DNA from: Streptomyces rimosus
GTDB lineage: Bacteria; Actinomycetota; Actinomycetes; Streptomycetales; Streptomycetaceae
Assembly: GCF_008704655.1 (NCBI RefSeq)
Contig: NZ_CP023688.1
Coordinates: 7,694,501 to 7,758,500 of the forward strand
Length of the DNA stretch: 64,000 nt
Direction of reading: 5' to 3'
Shown piece after piece: positions 54,132 through 62,825 of this stretch (positions are counted from its first letter, which is position 1; each line of letters begins with the position of its first letter). The position numbers and the translations under genes are program-made. The notes below the pieces were generated by a model. That model was not told the origin of the DNA. It made no database searches and worked only from the letters and a program-made list of their open reading frames with translations.

Positions 54132-54677
54132 ATGACGAGTGAGCCGGAGCAGCAGATCGGAGTCGGGACACAGGACGCCTTCCAGCGACTGTGGACGCCC
54201 CACCGGATGGCGTACATCCAGGGGGAGAACAAACCGACCGGCCCGGGCGCCGAGGACGGCTGCCCCTTCTGCACGATTCCGGCCAAGTCGGACGAGGACG
54301 GGCTGGTGATCGCCCGCGGTGAGCACGTCTACGCGGTGCTCAACCTCTACCCGTACAACGGCGGCCACCTGATGTCGGTCCCGTACCGCCACGTGGCCGA
54401 CTACACCGACCTCGACCAGGCGGAGACGCTGGAACTGGCCGAGTTCACCAAGCGGGCGATGACCGCGCTGCGGACCGCCTCCGGCGCGCACGGCTTCAAC
54501 ATCGGCCTCAACCAGGGCGCGGTCGCCGGGGCCGGCATCGCCGCCCACCTGCACCAGCACGTGGTGCCGCGGTGGGGCGGGGACACCAACTTCATGCCCG
54601 TGGTGGGCCAGACGAAGGTGCTTCCGCAGCTGCTCGCCGACACCCGCCAGATGCTGGCCGACGCCTGGCCGCGGTAG
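54132..54677 (+). CDS. HIT-family nucleotide hydrolase/transferase
   Basis: A 181-residue HIT protein. The defining HLHQHVVPRW (His-x-His-x-His) is near residue 139, with CPFC near residue 48 as a possible zinc site and FNIGLNQGAVAGAGI before it. Actinobacterial homologues are AP4A phosphorylase/hydrolase-like; in mycobacteria one sits by the same thrS/pgsA cluster. A second ATG at 54120 is in frame. A GAATAT-like -10 close to the ATG suggests a leaderless transcript. Confidence 0.9.
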   Translation: MTSEPEQQIGVGTQDAFQRLWTPHRMAYIQGENKPTGPGAEDGCPFCTIPAKSDEDGLVIARGEHVYAVLNLYPYNGGHLMSVPYRHVADYTDLDQAETLELAEFTKRAMTALRTASGAHGFNIGLNQGAVAGAGIAAHLHQHVVPRWGGDTNFMPVVGQTKVLPQLLADTRQMLADAWPR

Positions 54678-54764
54678 CCCGGACGCCGCAGTGCGGCCGA
54701 GACACGTCCTCCGTTTAATCGGATAAATAGACAAAATGCGGACGGGTTGCCCTGTAATGGTGGG

Positions 54765-55565
54765 GTGACTTCCCTGCATCGTCGCTCCGTGCTGCGTGCC
54801 GCCCCGGCCGCGGTCGCCGGTGCGCTCGCGACGGGGTGCGCGACGGCCCGTACGGACACCACCGCCGTACGGGCCTCCGGCTCCCCGCCGCCGGGCGGGA
54901 CCGGTCCGCCGGCTCCGGGAGCGCGCTCCCCGGGCGCCGCCCGCCCGCCGACCCGCGCCCCGGGCCAGCCCGTACAGATCCAGCACGGCCCGTCCCGCGG
55001 CAGCGCGGTCGCCCTCACCTTCCACGGCCAGGGCGACCCGAAGACGGCCACCGCGCTGCTCGGCGAGGCCGAGCGGGCCGGCGCCCGGGTGACCGTGCTG
55101 GCCGTCGGCAGCTGGCTCGACGAGCAGCCCGCGATGGCCCGCCGCATCCTCGACGGCGGCCATGAGCTGGGCAACCACACCCAGCGCCACCTCGACATCT
55201 GCGCCCTGCCGGCGGACGCCGCGTACGCCGAGATCACCGGCTGCGCACAGCGGCTGCGCAAGCTCACCGGCACCATCGGCAGCTGGTTCCGGCCCTCCCG
55301 CGCGCAGTACGCCACCGACCTGGTGATCCGGCTGGCCCGCCGGGCCGGATACCCCCACGTCCTCTCCTACGACGTCGACTCCCTCGACGCGGACGACCCG
55401 GGCGCGCCCGTCGTCCGGCGCACCGTGCTGGACCGGGCCCGCGCCGGATCCATCGTGAGCCTCCACCTCGGGCACCCCGGCACGGTTGCCGCGCTGCCCC
55501 CGATCCTCGACGGCCTGCACCGGCGCGGACTGCGCGCGGTGACGACAACGGAGCTTGTGACCTGA
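54765..55565 (+). CDS. Polysaccharide-deacetylase-like lipoprotein lacking motif-1 aspartates
   Basis: A 266-residue NodB-fold protein. The N-terminus HRRSVLRAAPAAVAGALATG-C combines a twin-arginine and a lipobox, then a Pro/Gly-rich linker. The core has the GNHTQRH motif (His-x3-His) but motif 1, normally TFDDG, reads TFHGQGD, so the catalytic base and metal Asp are displaced or absent. It may be a non-catalytic carbohydrate-binding homologue. The stop shares TGATG with the beta-propeller gene, implying joint function at the cell surface. Confidence 0.82.
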   Translation: MTSLHRRSVLRAAPAAVAGALATGCATARTDTTAVRASGSPPPGGTGPPAPGARSPGAARPPTRAPGQPVQIQHGPSRGSAVALTFHGQGDPKTATALLGEAERAGARVTVLAVGSWLDEQPAMARRILDGGHELGNHTQRHLDICALPADAAYAEITGCAQRLRKLTGTIGSWFRPSRAQYATDLVIRLARRAGYPHVLSYDVDSLDADDPGAPVVRRTVLDRARAGSIVSLHLGHPGTVAALPPILDGLHRRGLRAVTTTELVT

Positions 55566-56770
55566 TGGCTGACCGGACCCGTATCCAAGATCCGAAGCGT
55601 GTACGCGGCGGCCGCCGGGCCGCGCTGCTGGCCGTCGCCTGCGCACTGATGGCGGCCGGGTGCAGCGACGGCGGGACGAAGGCCGCCCACCGCAGCCCCG
55701 GCGCCTCGGCCCCGGCCCCGCCCGCCAAGGCCGCCAGGTCCCTGCTGCCGGGCATGCCGCCGCTCCTGGACGAGCACGACCTGTACGCGGCGGACCGCCC
55801 CGGCAAACTGGCCCCGCAGGTCAAGAACTTCCCCTCACGGGTGTACGTGCCGAACACCGGCTCCGACACGGTGAGCGTCATCGACCCCAAGACGTACAAG
55901 GTCATCGAAACCATCCCGGTCGGGGTGCAGCCGCAGCACGTCGTCCCGTCGTGGGACATGAAGACGCTGTGGGTCAACAACAACCGCGGCCACGACTTGA
56001 CGCCGATCGACCCGGCGACCGGCAGGTCCGGCCGGGCGGTGGACGTGCACGACCCGTACAACCTCTACTTCACGCCGAACGGCAAGTACGCGGTCGTGAT
56101 GGCCTCGATGGACAAGGAGCTGGTCTTCCGCGACCCGAAGACCATGGAGGTGCGCAAGACCGTCCCGGTGACCTGCGCGGGCGTCAATCACGCGGACTTC
56201 TCTGCGGACGGCAAGTACTTCATCGTCTCCTGCGAGTTCTCCGCCGAGCTGCTGAAGGTCGACACCGAGAAGATGAAGGTCGTCGGACAGCAGAAACTGC
56301 CGTTCCGGGGCGCGATGCCGCAGGACGTGAAGATCTCGCCGGACGGGCGGACCTGGTACGTCGCGGACATGATGGCCGACGGCATGTGGGTGCTGGACGG
56401 CGACAAGTTCGAACAGCCCCGGCTGATGCCGACCGGCAAGGGCGCCCACGGGCTCTACGTCAGCCGCGACTCCAAGACGATGTACATCTCCAACCGCGGC
56501 GAGGGCTCGGTGTCCCTGCTCGACTTCAAGAGCGGCAAGCTCGTGGACAAGTGGCACATCCCCGGCGGCGGCAGCCCCGACATGGGCGGGGTCTCCGCCG
56601 ACGGCAAGGTGCTGTGGCTCTCCGGCCGCTACAACTCCGAGGTCTACGCGATGGACACCCGGACGGGGAAGACGCTGGCCAAGATCCCGGTGGGGGAGGG
56701 GCCGCACGGGCTGGCGGTGTATCCGCAGCCGGGGCGGTATTCACTGGGGCATACGGGCATCTTCCGGTAG
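55565..56770 (+). CDS. Beta-propeller (YVTN/NHL-like) lipoprotein
   Basis: A 401-residue exported protein. The signal ends in MAAGC, a lipobox with Cys33 or so. After a Pro/Ala linker, repeats of about 42 residues each carry VYVPNTGSDTVSVIDPKTYK, YLYFTPNGKYAVVMASMDK-like, AGVNHADFSADGKYFIVSCE, PQDVKISPDGRTWYVADMMA and MGGVSADGKVLWLSGRYNSE: a seven-bladed propeller of the YVTN/cytochrome-d1-like class. The role is binding rather than catalysis in most relatives. Translationally coupled to the deacetylase-like gene. Confidence 0.85.
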   Translation: MADRTRIQDPKRVRGGRRAALLAVACALMAAGCSDGGTKAAHRSPGASAPAPPAKAARSLLPGMPPLLDEHDLYAADRPGKLAPQVKNFPSRVYVPNTGSDTVSVIDPKTYKVIETIPVGVQPQHVVPSWDMKTLWVNNNRGHDLTPIDPATGRSGRAVDVHDPYNLYFTPNGKYAVVMASMDKELVFRDPKTMEVRKTVPVTCAGVNHADFSADGKYFIVSCEFSAELLKVDTEKMKVVGQQKLPFRGAMPQDVKISPDGRTWYVADMMADGMWVLDGDKFEQPRLMPTGKGAHGLYVSRDSKTMYISNRGEGSVSLLDFKSGKLVDKWHIPGGGSPDMGGVSADGKVLWLSGRYNSEVYAMDTRTGKTLAKIPVGEGPHGLAVYPQPGRYSLGHTGIFR

Positions 56771-56828
56771 ACGCTTCCGTACGCGGCGGGCCCGGCCGGG
56801 ATTCTCGGCCGCCCGCCGCACCCGGCGG

Positions 56829-58499
56829 CTACGCGTTGTACTCGTCCGCCTTACGCGGCTCCGCGGCCTGCACCTGGCCGCTCAGCACCAGCGAACGGCT
56901 GTCGAAGCGCGCGGTGTCCACGCCGTTCTCCTTGAGCACGCTCAGCGCGGCGGAGTGCACCACGCGCAGCACCGGCGTCGCGGCGCGCAGCGCGTCGTCG
57001 GCCATGAAGCGGTGCCGCCAGGGCTTGTCGGCCCAGGCATGCCGCAGGCCGAACGGCTCCGGCAGGGTCAGCTTCCCGCCCAGGAACTCCAGGAAGCCGG
57101 GGAACCAGGTCAGCGGGGCGCGGGCGGCCAGGCGCACCACCTCGCTCGCGTCGACCAGCGGCAGGTTCACGGACTTGGTCTCCCAGAACTTGACCGTCTT
57201 GGAGACGCTCTTGGTCTTCGGCGAGGGCTTGGAGGTGAACAGCGGGTTGACCGGGCCGAGGGCGTGGCCGGTGACCTCGACGCGCAGCGTCTCGTGCAGC
57301 ACGGTGACGGTGATCAGCAGCGTTATCACCAGTTGCCCGTCCCACAGGACGAACTGCACGCCGAGGTAGTGCCGGCTGCCGGCGCCGAACTGCTGCTCGT
57401 TGCAGATCCGCTCTATCTCGTGGCCGCGCACCTGGTACGCCTCCACCTCCGTGCCCGAGGGGCGGGAGACCGAACCGGCCTTCTCACCGACCGGCACCAC
57501 GATCCAGTGGCGTACGGAAGGGGCGTCCTTGAAGCCGCCGGTGTGCAGCGGGCTGCGCTCCAGCAGGCGCAGCCGGTCGTGGATGACGCGGATGACGTCG
57601 TAGCTGCGGAACGGGTTGATCTCGCCGTTCTCGTCGGCGGGCCGCAGCTCCTCGGCCATCTGCCAGCTGCCCCAGCGGGTGCCCATGCCGAGTATGCCGT
57701 TGGGGCCCGCGTAGAAGGCGACGTTGCTCTGCTGCTCGGCGGTGAGCTTGGCCAGGTTCTGGCGCATCTGCTCGGCGGCGGTCTCGTTCGGGTCGCGGGG
57801 CACCGCCTCGGGGATCTTGGCGCCCACGCCGCCGCCTTCGAGCAGGCCCTTCCAGGCGTCCCGCAGGTCCCGCGCGGTGGCCTCGCTGATCCGCTTCGCC
57901 CACCACCAGCCGATCACCGGCACCACGACCATGGCCCGCAGATACACCGACCAGAAGCCGGTGAACGGCAGCTTGACCAGGAACAGCACGGCGAGCCCGG
58001 CCATCGCGATCATCAGCGCCACGCCGAGCGCCGAGGTGCCGGTGCCCTGCGCCCTGGCGAGCAGCTTCTTGAGCTGGAAGGCGCCCAGCCACAGCAGCAC
58101 GCCGGGCAGGAAGAGCAGCCCGAAGACCAGCATCAGCACGGTCAGTTTGACGTCGCGGATCTTGCGGATGCGGGTGGCGGCCAGGCAGTGCTCGACGACC
58201 GTCTGCGGTTCGATGCCGAAGGACTGGATGAGCGCGCCACGGGCCCCGCCGAGCATGCGCAGTTGCAGCGCGCGGGAGAACGCCTCACCCAGATTCGGCT
58301 CGAACAGGGACAGTTTGGGCGGTTTGATGGTCGACTTCGCGGTGTCGGAGTCCGCCTTCGAGATGTCCGAGAGTGGATTGTCCCGGTACGCGGCCGAGGC
58401 CAGCGCCTGCGTGGCCGCGGTCTGCCCGGCACCGCCGGACAGCGGGACCTGTGCCCCGGGACTGAAGTCGAAGCCGTCTGCTGCCACTGCCGCCCCCAT
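56829..58499 (-). CDS. Large integral membrane protein, unknown function
   Basis: A 556-residue protein. A ~110-residue polar N-terminus precedes hydrophobic segments near residues 120-150 (LTVLMLVFGLLFLPGVLLWL), 165-185 (GVALMIAMAGLAVLFLVKLP) and 190-205, then a long soluble stretch and a hydrophobic region near residue 395 (LVITLLITVTVLHETLRVEV). I do not recognise a family; similar large streptomycete membrane proteins are often of unknown function. ATG 58499 lies near 58500; 130 bases separate it from the EF-G-like gene, on the same strand. Confidence 0.78.
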   Translation of the reverse strand: MGAAVAADGFDFSPGAQVPLSGGAGQTAATQALASAAYRDNPLSDISKADSDTAKSTIKPPKLSLFEPNLGEAFSRALQLRMLGGARGALIQSFGIEPQTVVEHCLAATRIRKIRDVKLTVLMLVFGLLFLPGVLLWLGAFQLKKLLARAQGTGTSALGVALMIAMAGLAVLFLVKLPFTGFWSVYLRAMVVVPVIGWWWAKRISEATARDLRDAWKGLLEGGGVGAKIPEAVPRDPNETAAEQMRQNLAKLTAEQQSNVAFYAGPNGILGMGTRWGSWQMAEELRPADENGEINPFRSYDVIRVIHDRLRLLERSPLHTGGFKDAPSVRHWIVVPVGEKAGSVSRPSGTEVEAYQVRGHEIERICNEQQFGAGSRHYLGVQFVLWDGQLVITLLITVTVLHETLRVEVTGHALGPVNPLFTSKPSPKTKSVSKTVKFWETKSVNLPLVDASEVVRLAARAPLTWFPGFLEFLGGKLTLPEPFGLRHAWADKPWRHRFMADDALRAATPVLRVVHSAALSVLKENGVDTARFDSRSLVLSGQVQAAEPRKADEYNA

Positions 58500-58629
58500 C
58501 ACCCGCACGCATCCGCTGCTGCGGCCTTCTTCCCAACTACCGCCGTTCGCACACCTTCTGAGCTGCGATCACAGCCTACCGGCCGACGGCCGCCCGGGAA
58601 GGGCCGAGGGGCCGCCGGCCGGCCAGGAC

Positions 58630-60825
58630 TCACGAACCCTCGTCCTCCTGTTCCCGCAGCCGGGCGGCGAGCTGCGGCGGCATCGGCTCGTGCCGCGCGT
58701 AGGACCGGTGGAAGCGCCCGGTGCCGTGCGAGAGGGAGCGCAGGTCCACGGCGTACCGGCTGATCTCGATCTCCGGCACCTCGGCCCTTACGAGGGTGCG
58801 GCCGTGCCCGGCCTGCTCGGTGCCCACCACCCGGCCACGCCGCCCGGACAGATCGCTCATCGCCGCGCCGACGTACTCGTCCGCCACCAGGACGGTCACC
58901 TCGGCCACCGGCTCCAGCAGGTGGATACGGGCGTCCGAAGCGGCCTCGCGCAGCGCCAGCGCCCCGGCCGTCTGGAACGCGGCGTCCGAGGAGTCCACCG
59001 AGTGGGCCTTGCCGTCCAGCAGCGTGACCCGGACGTCGACCAGCGGATACCCGGCCGCCACACCCCGCGCGGCCTGGGCCCGTACGCCCTTCTCGACGGA
59101 CGGGATGAACTGCCGGGGCACCGCGCCGCCCAACACCTTGTCCACGAACTCGATGCCGCTGCCGCCGGGCAGCGGCTCCACCTCGATCTCGCAGATCGCG
59201 TACTGGCCGTGCCCGCCGGACTGCTTCACATGCCGCCCGCGGCCCGCCGCCTTGTCGCCGAAGGTCTCGCGGAGCGGGACCTTGTACGGCACGGTGTCGA
59301 CCTGTACGCCGTACCGCGACCGCAGCCGCTCCAGCGCCACGTCCACATGCGCCTCGCCCAGGCACCACAGCACCACCTGATGGGTGCCCTGGTTGTGCTC
59401 CAGGCGCATCGTCGGGTCCTCGGCGACGAGCCGGGACAGGCCCTGCGAGAGCTTGTCCTCGTCCGCCTTGCTGTGCGCCTGGATGGCGACCGGCAGCAAC
59501 GGGTCCGGCATGGACCACGGCTCCATCAGGAGCGGCGCGTCCTTGTCGGACAGGGTGTCGCCGGTCTCCGCGCGGGTCAGCTTCGCCACACAGGCCAGGT
59601 CGCCGGCGATCGCCCTGGTCAGCGAGCGCTGCGTCTTGCCGAACGGGGCGGACAGCGCGCCGATCCGCTCGTCCACGTCGTGGTCCTCGTGGCCCCGGTC
59701 CTGCAGCCCGTGCCCGGACACGTGCACCGTCTCGTCCGGGCGCAGGGTGCCGGAGAAGACCCGTACCAGCGAGAGGCGGCCGACGTACGGGTCCGAGGAG
59801 GTCTTGACCACCTCGGCGACCAGCGGGCCGGCCGGATCGCAGGTCAGCGCGGGGCGGGGCTTGCCGTCGGGAGTGGTGACGGCCGGGGCCTCGCGCTCGG
59901 CGGGGGTGGGGAAGCCACGCGCGATCAGGTCGAGCAGCTCGATGGTGCCCAGCCCCTGCCGGGCGCCCTCCGCGGCCGGCGCCGCGGCGAGCACGGGGTG
60001 GAAGGTGCCGCGCGCGACCGCCGTCTCCAGGTCCCCGACGAGCGTCTTGAGGTCGATGTCCTCGCCCGCCAGATAGCGGTCCATCAGGGACTCGTCCTCG
60101 CTCTCGGCGATGATGCCCTCGATGAGCCGGTTACGGGCCTCCTCGATCAGCGGCAGCTCGTCGGCCTCCGGCGCGCGCTCGACGCGTTCGCCGGAGGAGT
60201 AGTCGAAGACCCGCTGGGTGAGCAGGCCGATCAGGCCGTGCACGGGGGCATGGCCGTCGGCGCCCGCCGCGCCGTACAGCGGCAGGTACAGGGGGAGCAC
60301 GGCGTCCGGGTCGTCGCCGCCCAGGGTGGTGCCGCACAGCCGGGTCATCTGGTCGAAGTCCGCGCGGGCCGCCTCCAGGTGGGTGACGACCAGCGCGCGC
60401 GGCATGCCGACCGCGGCGCACTCGTCCCAGACCATACGGGTCGCACCGTCCACCCCGTCCGCCGCCGAAACGACGAAGAGGGCCGCGTCCGCTGCCCGCA
60501 GACCGGCCCTCAATTCCCCGACGAAGTCGGCGTACCCTGGGGTGTCCAATAGATTGATCTTGATGCCGCCCCAGTCCACCGGGACCAGGGACAGCTGTAC
60601 CGACCGCTGCTGCCGGTGCTCGATCTCGTCGTAGTCCGACAGGCAGCCGCCGTCCTCCACCCGGCCCGCCCGGTTGACCGCGCCGGTCGCCAGGGCCAGC
60701 GCCTCCACCAGCGTCGTCTTCCCCGCACCACTGTGGCCGACCAGCACCACATTCCTCAGGGACGTGGGCTGGTCGGCCGATGTCGCCCTGCCGGCGGCTC
60801 CCGGATGTGTCCTCTTCTCGCCCAT
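58630..60825 (-). CDS. EF-G-like translational GTPase (EF-G2 type)
   Basis: A 731-residue EF-G homologue. G1 is GHSGAGKTTL near residue 29, G3 LDTPGYADFVGEL, but the G4 position reads VVTHLEAARAD instead of NKxD, and switch I is short (RQQRSVQLSLVP). Domains III-V are complete (DKDAPLLMEPW, GEAHVDVALERLRSRYGV, GRRGRVVG). This matches the second EF-G found in actinobacteria whose role is unclear; it is not the str-operon fusA. ATG 60825 follows GGGAGGCGAGG. Divergent from the pgsA operon. Confidence 0.9.
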   Translation of the reverse strand: MGEKRTHPGAAGRATSADQPTSLRNVVLVGHSGAGKTTLVEALALATGAVNRAGRVEDGGCLSDYDEIEHRQQRSVQLSLVPVDWGGIKINLLDTPGYADFVGELRAGLRAADAALFVVSAADGVDGATRMVWDECAAVGMPRALVVTHLEAARADFDQMTRLCGTTLGGDDPDAVLPLYLPLYGAAGADGHAPVHGLIGLLTQRVFDYSSGERVERAPEADELPLIEEARNRLIEGIIAESEDESLMDRYLAGEDIDLKTLVGDLETAVARGTFHPVLAAAPAAEGARQGLGTIELLDLIARGFPTPAEREAPAVTTPDGKPRPALTCDPAGPLVAEVVKTSSDPYVGRLSLVRVFSGTLRPDETVHVSGHGLQDRGHEDHDVDERIGALSAPFGKTQRSLTRAIAGDLACVAKLTRAETGDTLSDKDAPLLMEPWSMPDPLLPVAIQAHSKADEDKLSQGLSRLVAEDPTMRLEHNQGTHQVVLWCLGEAHVDVALERLRSRYGVQVDTVPYKVPLRETFGDKAAGRGRHVKQSGGHGQYAICEIEVEPLPGGSGIEFVDKVLGGAVPRQFIPSVEKGVRAQAARGVAAGYPLVDVRVTLLDGKAHSVDSSDAAFQTAGALALREAASDARIHLLEPVAEVTVLVADEYVGAAMSDLSGRRGRVVGTEQAGHGRTLVRAEVPEIEISRYAVDLRSLSHGTGRFHRSYARHEPMPPQLAARLREQEDEGS

Positions 60826-61146
60826 GTGCCTCGCCTCCCGGTCGACACTTTGCGGTGGTTCGAGCTTTCCACCCTGGTCATGGCACGTCCATACATCGCA
60901 CAAGGGACGATCAGGGATCTTGCGGGACGCGCCGAGCGGGTGCCTCAGGCGGTGCGGCGGTCCGTGCCCCGGCGGTGTGACGCCCCGCACCCCGGCGGTG
61001 TGACGGCCGCCGCGGCGCCGTCCTGGCCGGTCACCGGCAGTGCGCCGGGCCGTGGTGCGTTCGCGGTACGCGGGTGCCGCCTGGCTACGATGGGCCAGCC
61101 GGTGGCCCCTTGACCGCGCGGCCCGTATCGACCTTTCGGGAAGGCC

Positions 61147-61803
61147 ATGCTGAACACGTACGCGCGTGCATTCTTCACGCGTGTCCTCACGCCATTCGCC
61201 GCCCTGCTCATCCGCCTCGGGGTCAGCCCGGACGCGGTCACCCTCGTCGGCACGGGGGGTGTGGTGGCGGGGGCCCTGGTCTTCTTCCCGCTCGGCGAGT
61301 TCTTCTGGGGCACGATCGTCATCACCCTGTTCGTCTTCTCCGACCTGGTGGACGGCAACATGGCGCGGCAGCTGGGCCGGTCCAGCCGCTGGGGCGCCTT
61401 CCTGGACTCCACCCTCGACCGGGTCGCCGACTCGGCGATCTTCGGCGGACTGGCGCTCTGGTACGCGGGGGCCGGCGACAGCCTGTGGCTCTGCGCGGTG
61501 GCGATCTTCTGCCTGGCCAGCGGGCAGGTGGTCTCGTACACCAAGGCCCGGGGCGAGAGCATCGGACTGCCGGTCAACGTCAACGGACTCGTGGAGCGGG
61601 CCGAGCGGCTCGTCATCACGCTCGTCGCGGCCGGGCTCGCCGGACTGCACGCCTTCGGGGTACCCGGCGTGCAGTACCTGCTGCCGGTCGCGCTGTGGGT
61701 GGTGGCCGTCGGCAGCGCCGTCACCCTCGCCCAGCGCGTGGTGACCGTACGCCGGGAGTCCGCCGAGGCCGACGCCATCGCACAAGGGGGGAACAGCGCG
61801 TGA
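61147..61803 (+). CDS. pgsA: CDP-alcohol phosphatidyltransferase (phosphatidylinositol phosphate synthase type)
   Basis: A 218-residue membrane enzyme. The family active site D-x2-D-G-x2-A-R-x8-G-x3-D-x3-D is complete (SDLVDGNMARQLGRSSRWGA, then FLDSTLDRV), flanked by about five membrane helices. With patA- and pimA-type genes following, it is the phosphatidylinositol-phosphate synthase of PIM biosynthesis, rather than phosphatidylglycerophosphate synthase. The next gene overlaps its stop as GTGA. GGGAAGG lies upstream. Confidence 0.92.
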   Translation: MLNTYARAFFTRVLTPFAALLIRLGVSPDAVTLVGTGGVVAGALVFFPLGEFFWGTIVITLFVFSDLVDGNMARQLGRSSRWGAFLDSTLDRVADSAIFGGLALWYAGAGDSLWLCAVAIFCLASGQVVSYTKARGESIGLPVNVNGLVERAERLVITLVAAGLAGLHAFGVPGVQYLLPVALWVVAVGSAVTLAQRVVTVRRESAEADAIAQGGNSA

Positions 61804-62825
61804 CGCGCCCGACTCGTACGGTCCCCGACCGTATCCGCACGATCATCGACCGCGAGAAGCTGACCGACGGGGCATACGCCCTCGGCTGGAAAGCGGTCAG
61901 AAAACTGCCCGAACCGGCCGCGAAGGCGCTGGGCCGGCGGATCGCCGACACCGTCTGGAAACGGCGCGGCAAGGGAATCCTCCGCCTGGAGGCCAACCTC
62001 GCACGCGTCGTACCCGACGCCACCCCGCAGCGCCTCGCCCAGCTCTCCCGCGCCGGGATGCGCTCCTACCTGCGCTACTGGATGGAGTCCTTCCGGCTGC
62101 CCGCCTGGAGCAAGGAGCGGATAAGAGGCGGCTTCGCGCCGGCCGACGTGCACCACCTGGTGGACGGCCTCAAGAGCGGCCGCGGCGTCATCCTCGCCCT
62201 GCCGCACATGGGCAACTACGACCTCGCGGGCGCCTGGGTCACGACCAAGCTGGGCGTGCCCTTCACCACCGTCGCCGAACGCCTCAAGCCCGAATCGCTC
62301 TACGACCGGTTCGTCGCCTACCGCGAGGGCCTGGGCATGGAGGTGCTGCCGCACACCGGCGGCGCCGCGTTCGGCATCCTCGCCCGGCGGCTGCGGGCCG
62401 GCGGCCTGGTCTGCCTGGTCGCCGACCGCGACCTGTCCGCCTCCGGCATCGAGGTGAAGTTCTTCGGCGAGGCCGCGAAGATGCCGGCCGGACCCGCGAT
62501 GCTCGCGGTGCAGACCGGGGCGATGCTGCTGCCGGTCACCCTGTGGTACGACGAGAGCCCGGTCATGCGGGGGCGGGTGCACCCGGAGATCGAGGTGCCC
62601 CAGACCGGGACCCGGGCGGAGAAGGCCGCGGCCATGACGCAGATGATGGCCGACGCGTTCGCCTCCGGCATCGCCGATCATCCTCAGGACTGGCACATGT
62701 TGCAGCGGTTGTGGCTCGGTGACCTGGAGCCGCGCGAGCCCGCGCGGCGGACCGACGTGCCGGACGGCGGCGCGCCGGGTACGGACGGGGCGCCCGCGGG
62801 CGCACGGCGGACGGAGCGGTCTTGA
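61800..62825 (+). CDS. Phosphatidylinositol mannoside acyltransferase
   Basis: A 341-residue LpxL/HtrB-fold acyltransferase. The catalytic HX4D is HMGNYDLAG near residue 135, the second conserved Glu-containing segment follows in GVPFTTVAERLKPESLYDRF, and VCLVADRDLSASGIEVKFFG is typical of PatA homologues. It acylates the mannose of PIM1/PIM2. The GTG start overlaps pgsA by four bases, and its stop overlaps the pimA TTG start. The C-terminal ~30 residues are a disordered Pro/Ala/Gly tail. Confidence 0.92.
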   Translation: MTRPTRTVPDRIRTIIDREKLTDGAYALGWKAVRKLPEPAAKALGRRIADTVWKRRGKGILRLEANLARVVPDATPQRLAQLSRAGMRSYLRYWMESFRLPAWSKERIRGGFAPADVHHLVDGLKSGRGVILALPHMGNYDLAGAWVTTKLGVPFTTVAERLKPESLYDRFVAYREGLGMEVLPHTGGAAFGILARRLRAGGLVCLVADRDLSASGIEVKFFGEAAKMPAGPAMLAVQTGAMLLPVTLWYDESPVMRGRVHPEIEVPQTGTRAEKAAAMTQMMADAFASGIADHPQDWHMLQRLWLGDLEPREPARRTDVPDGGAPGTDGAPAGARRTERS

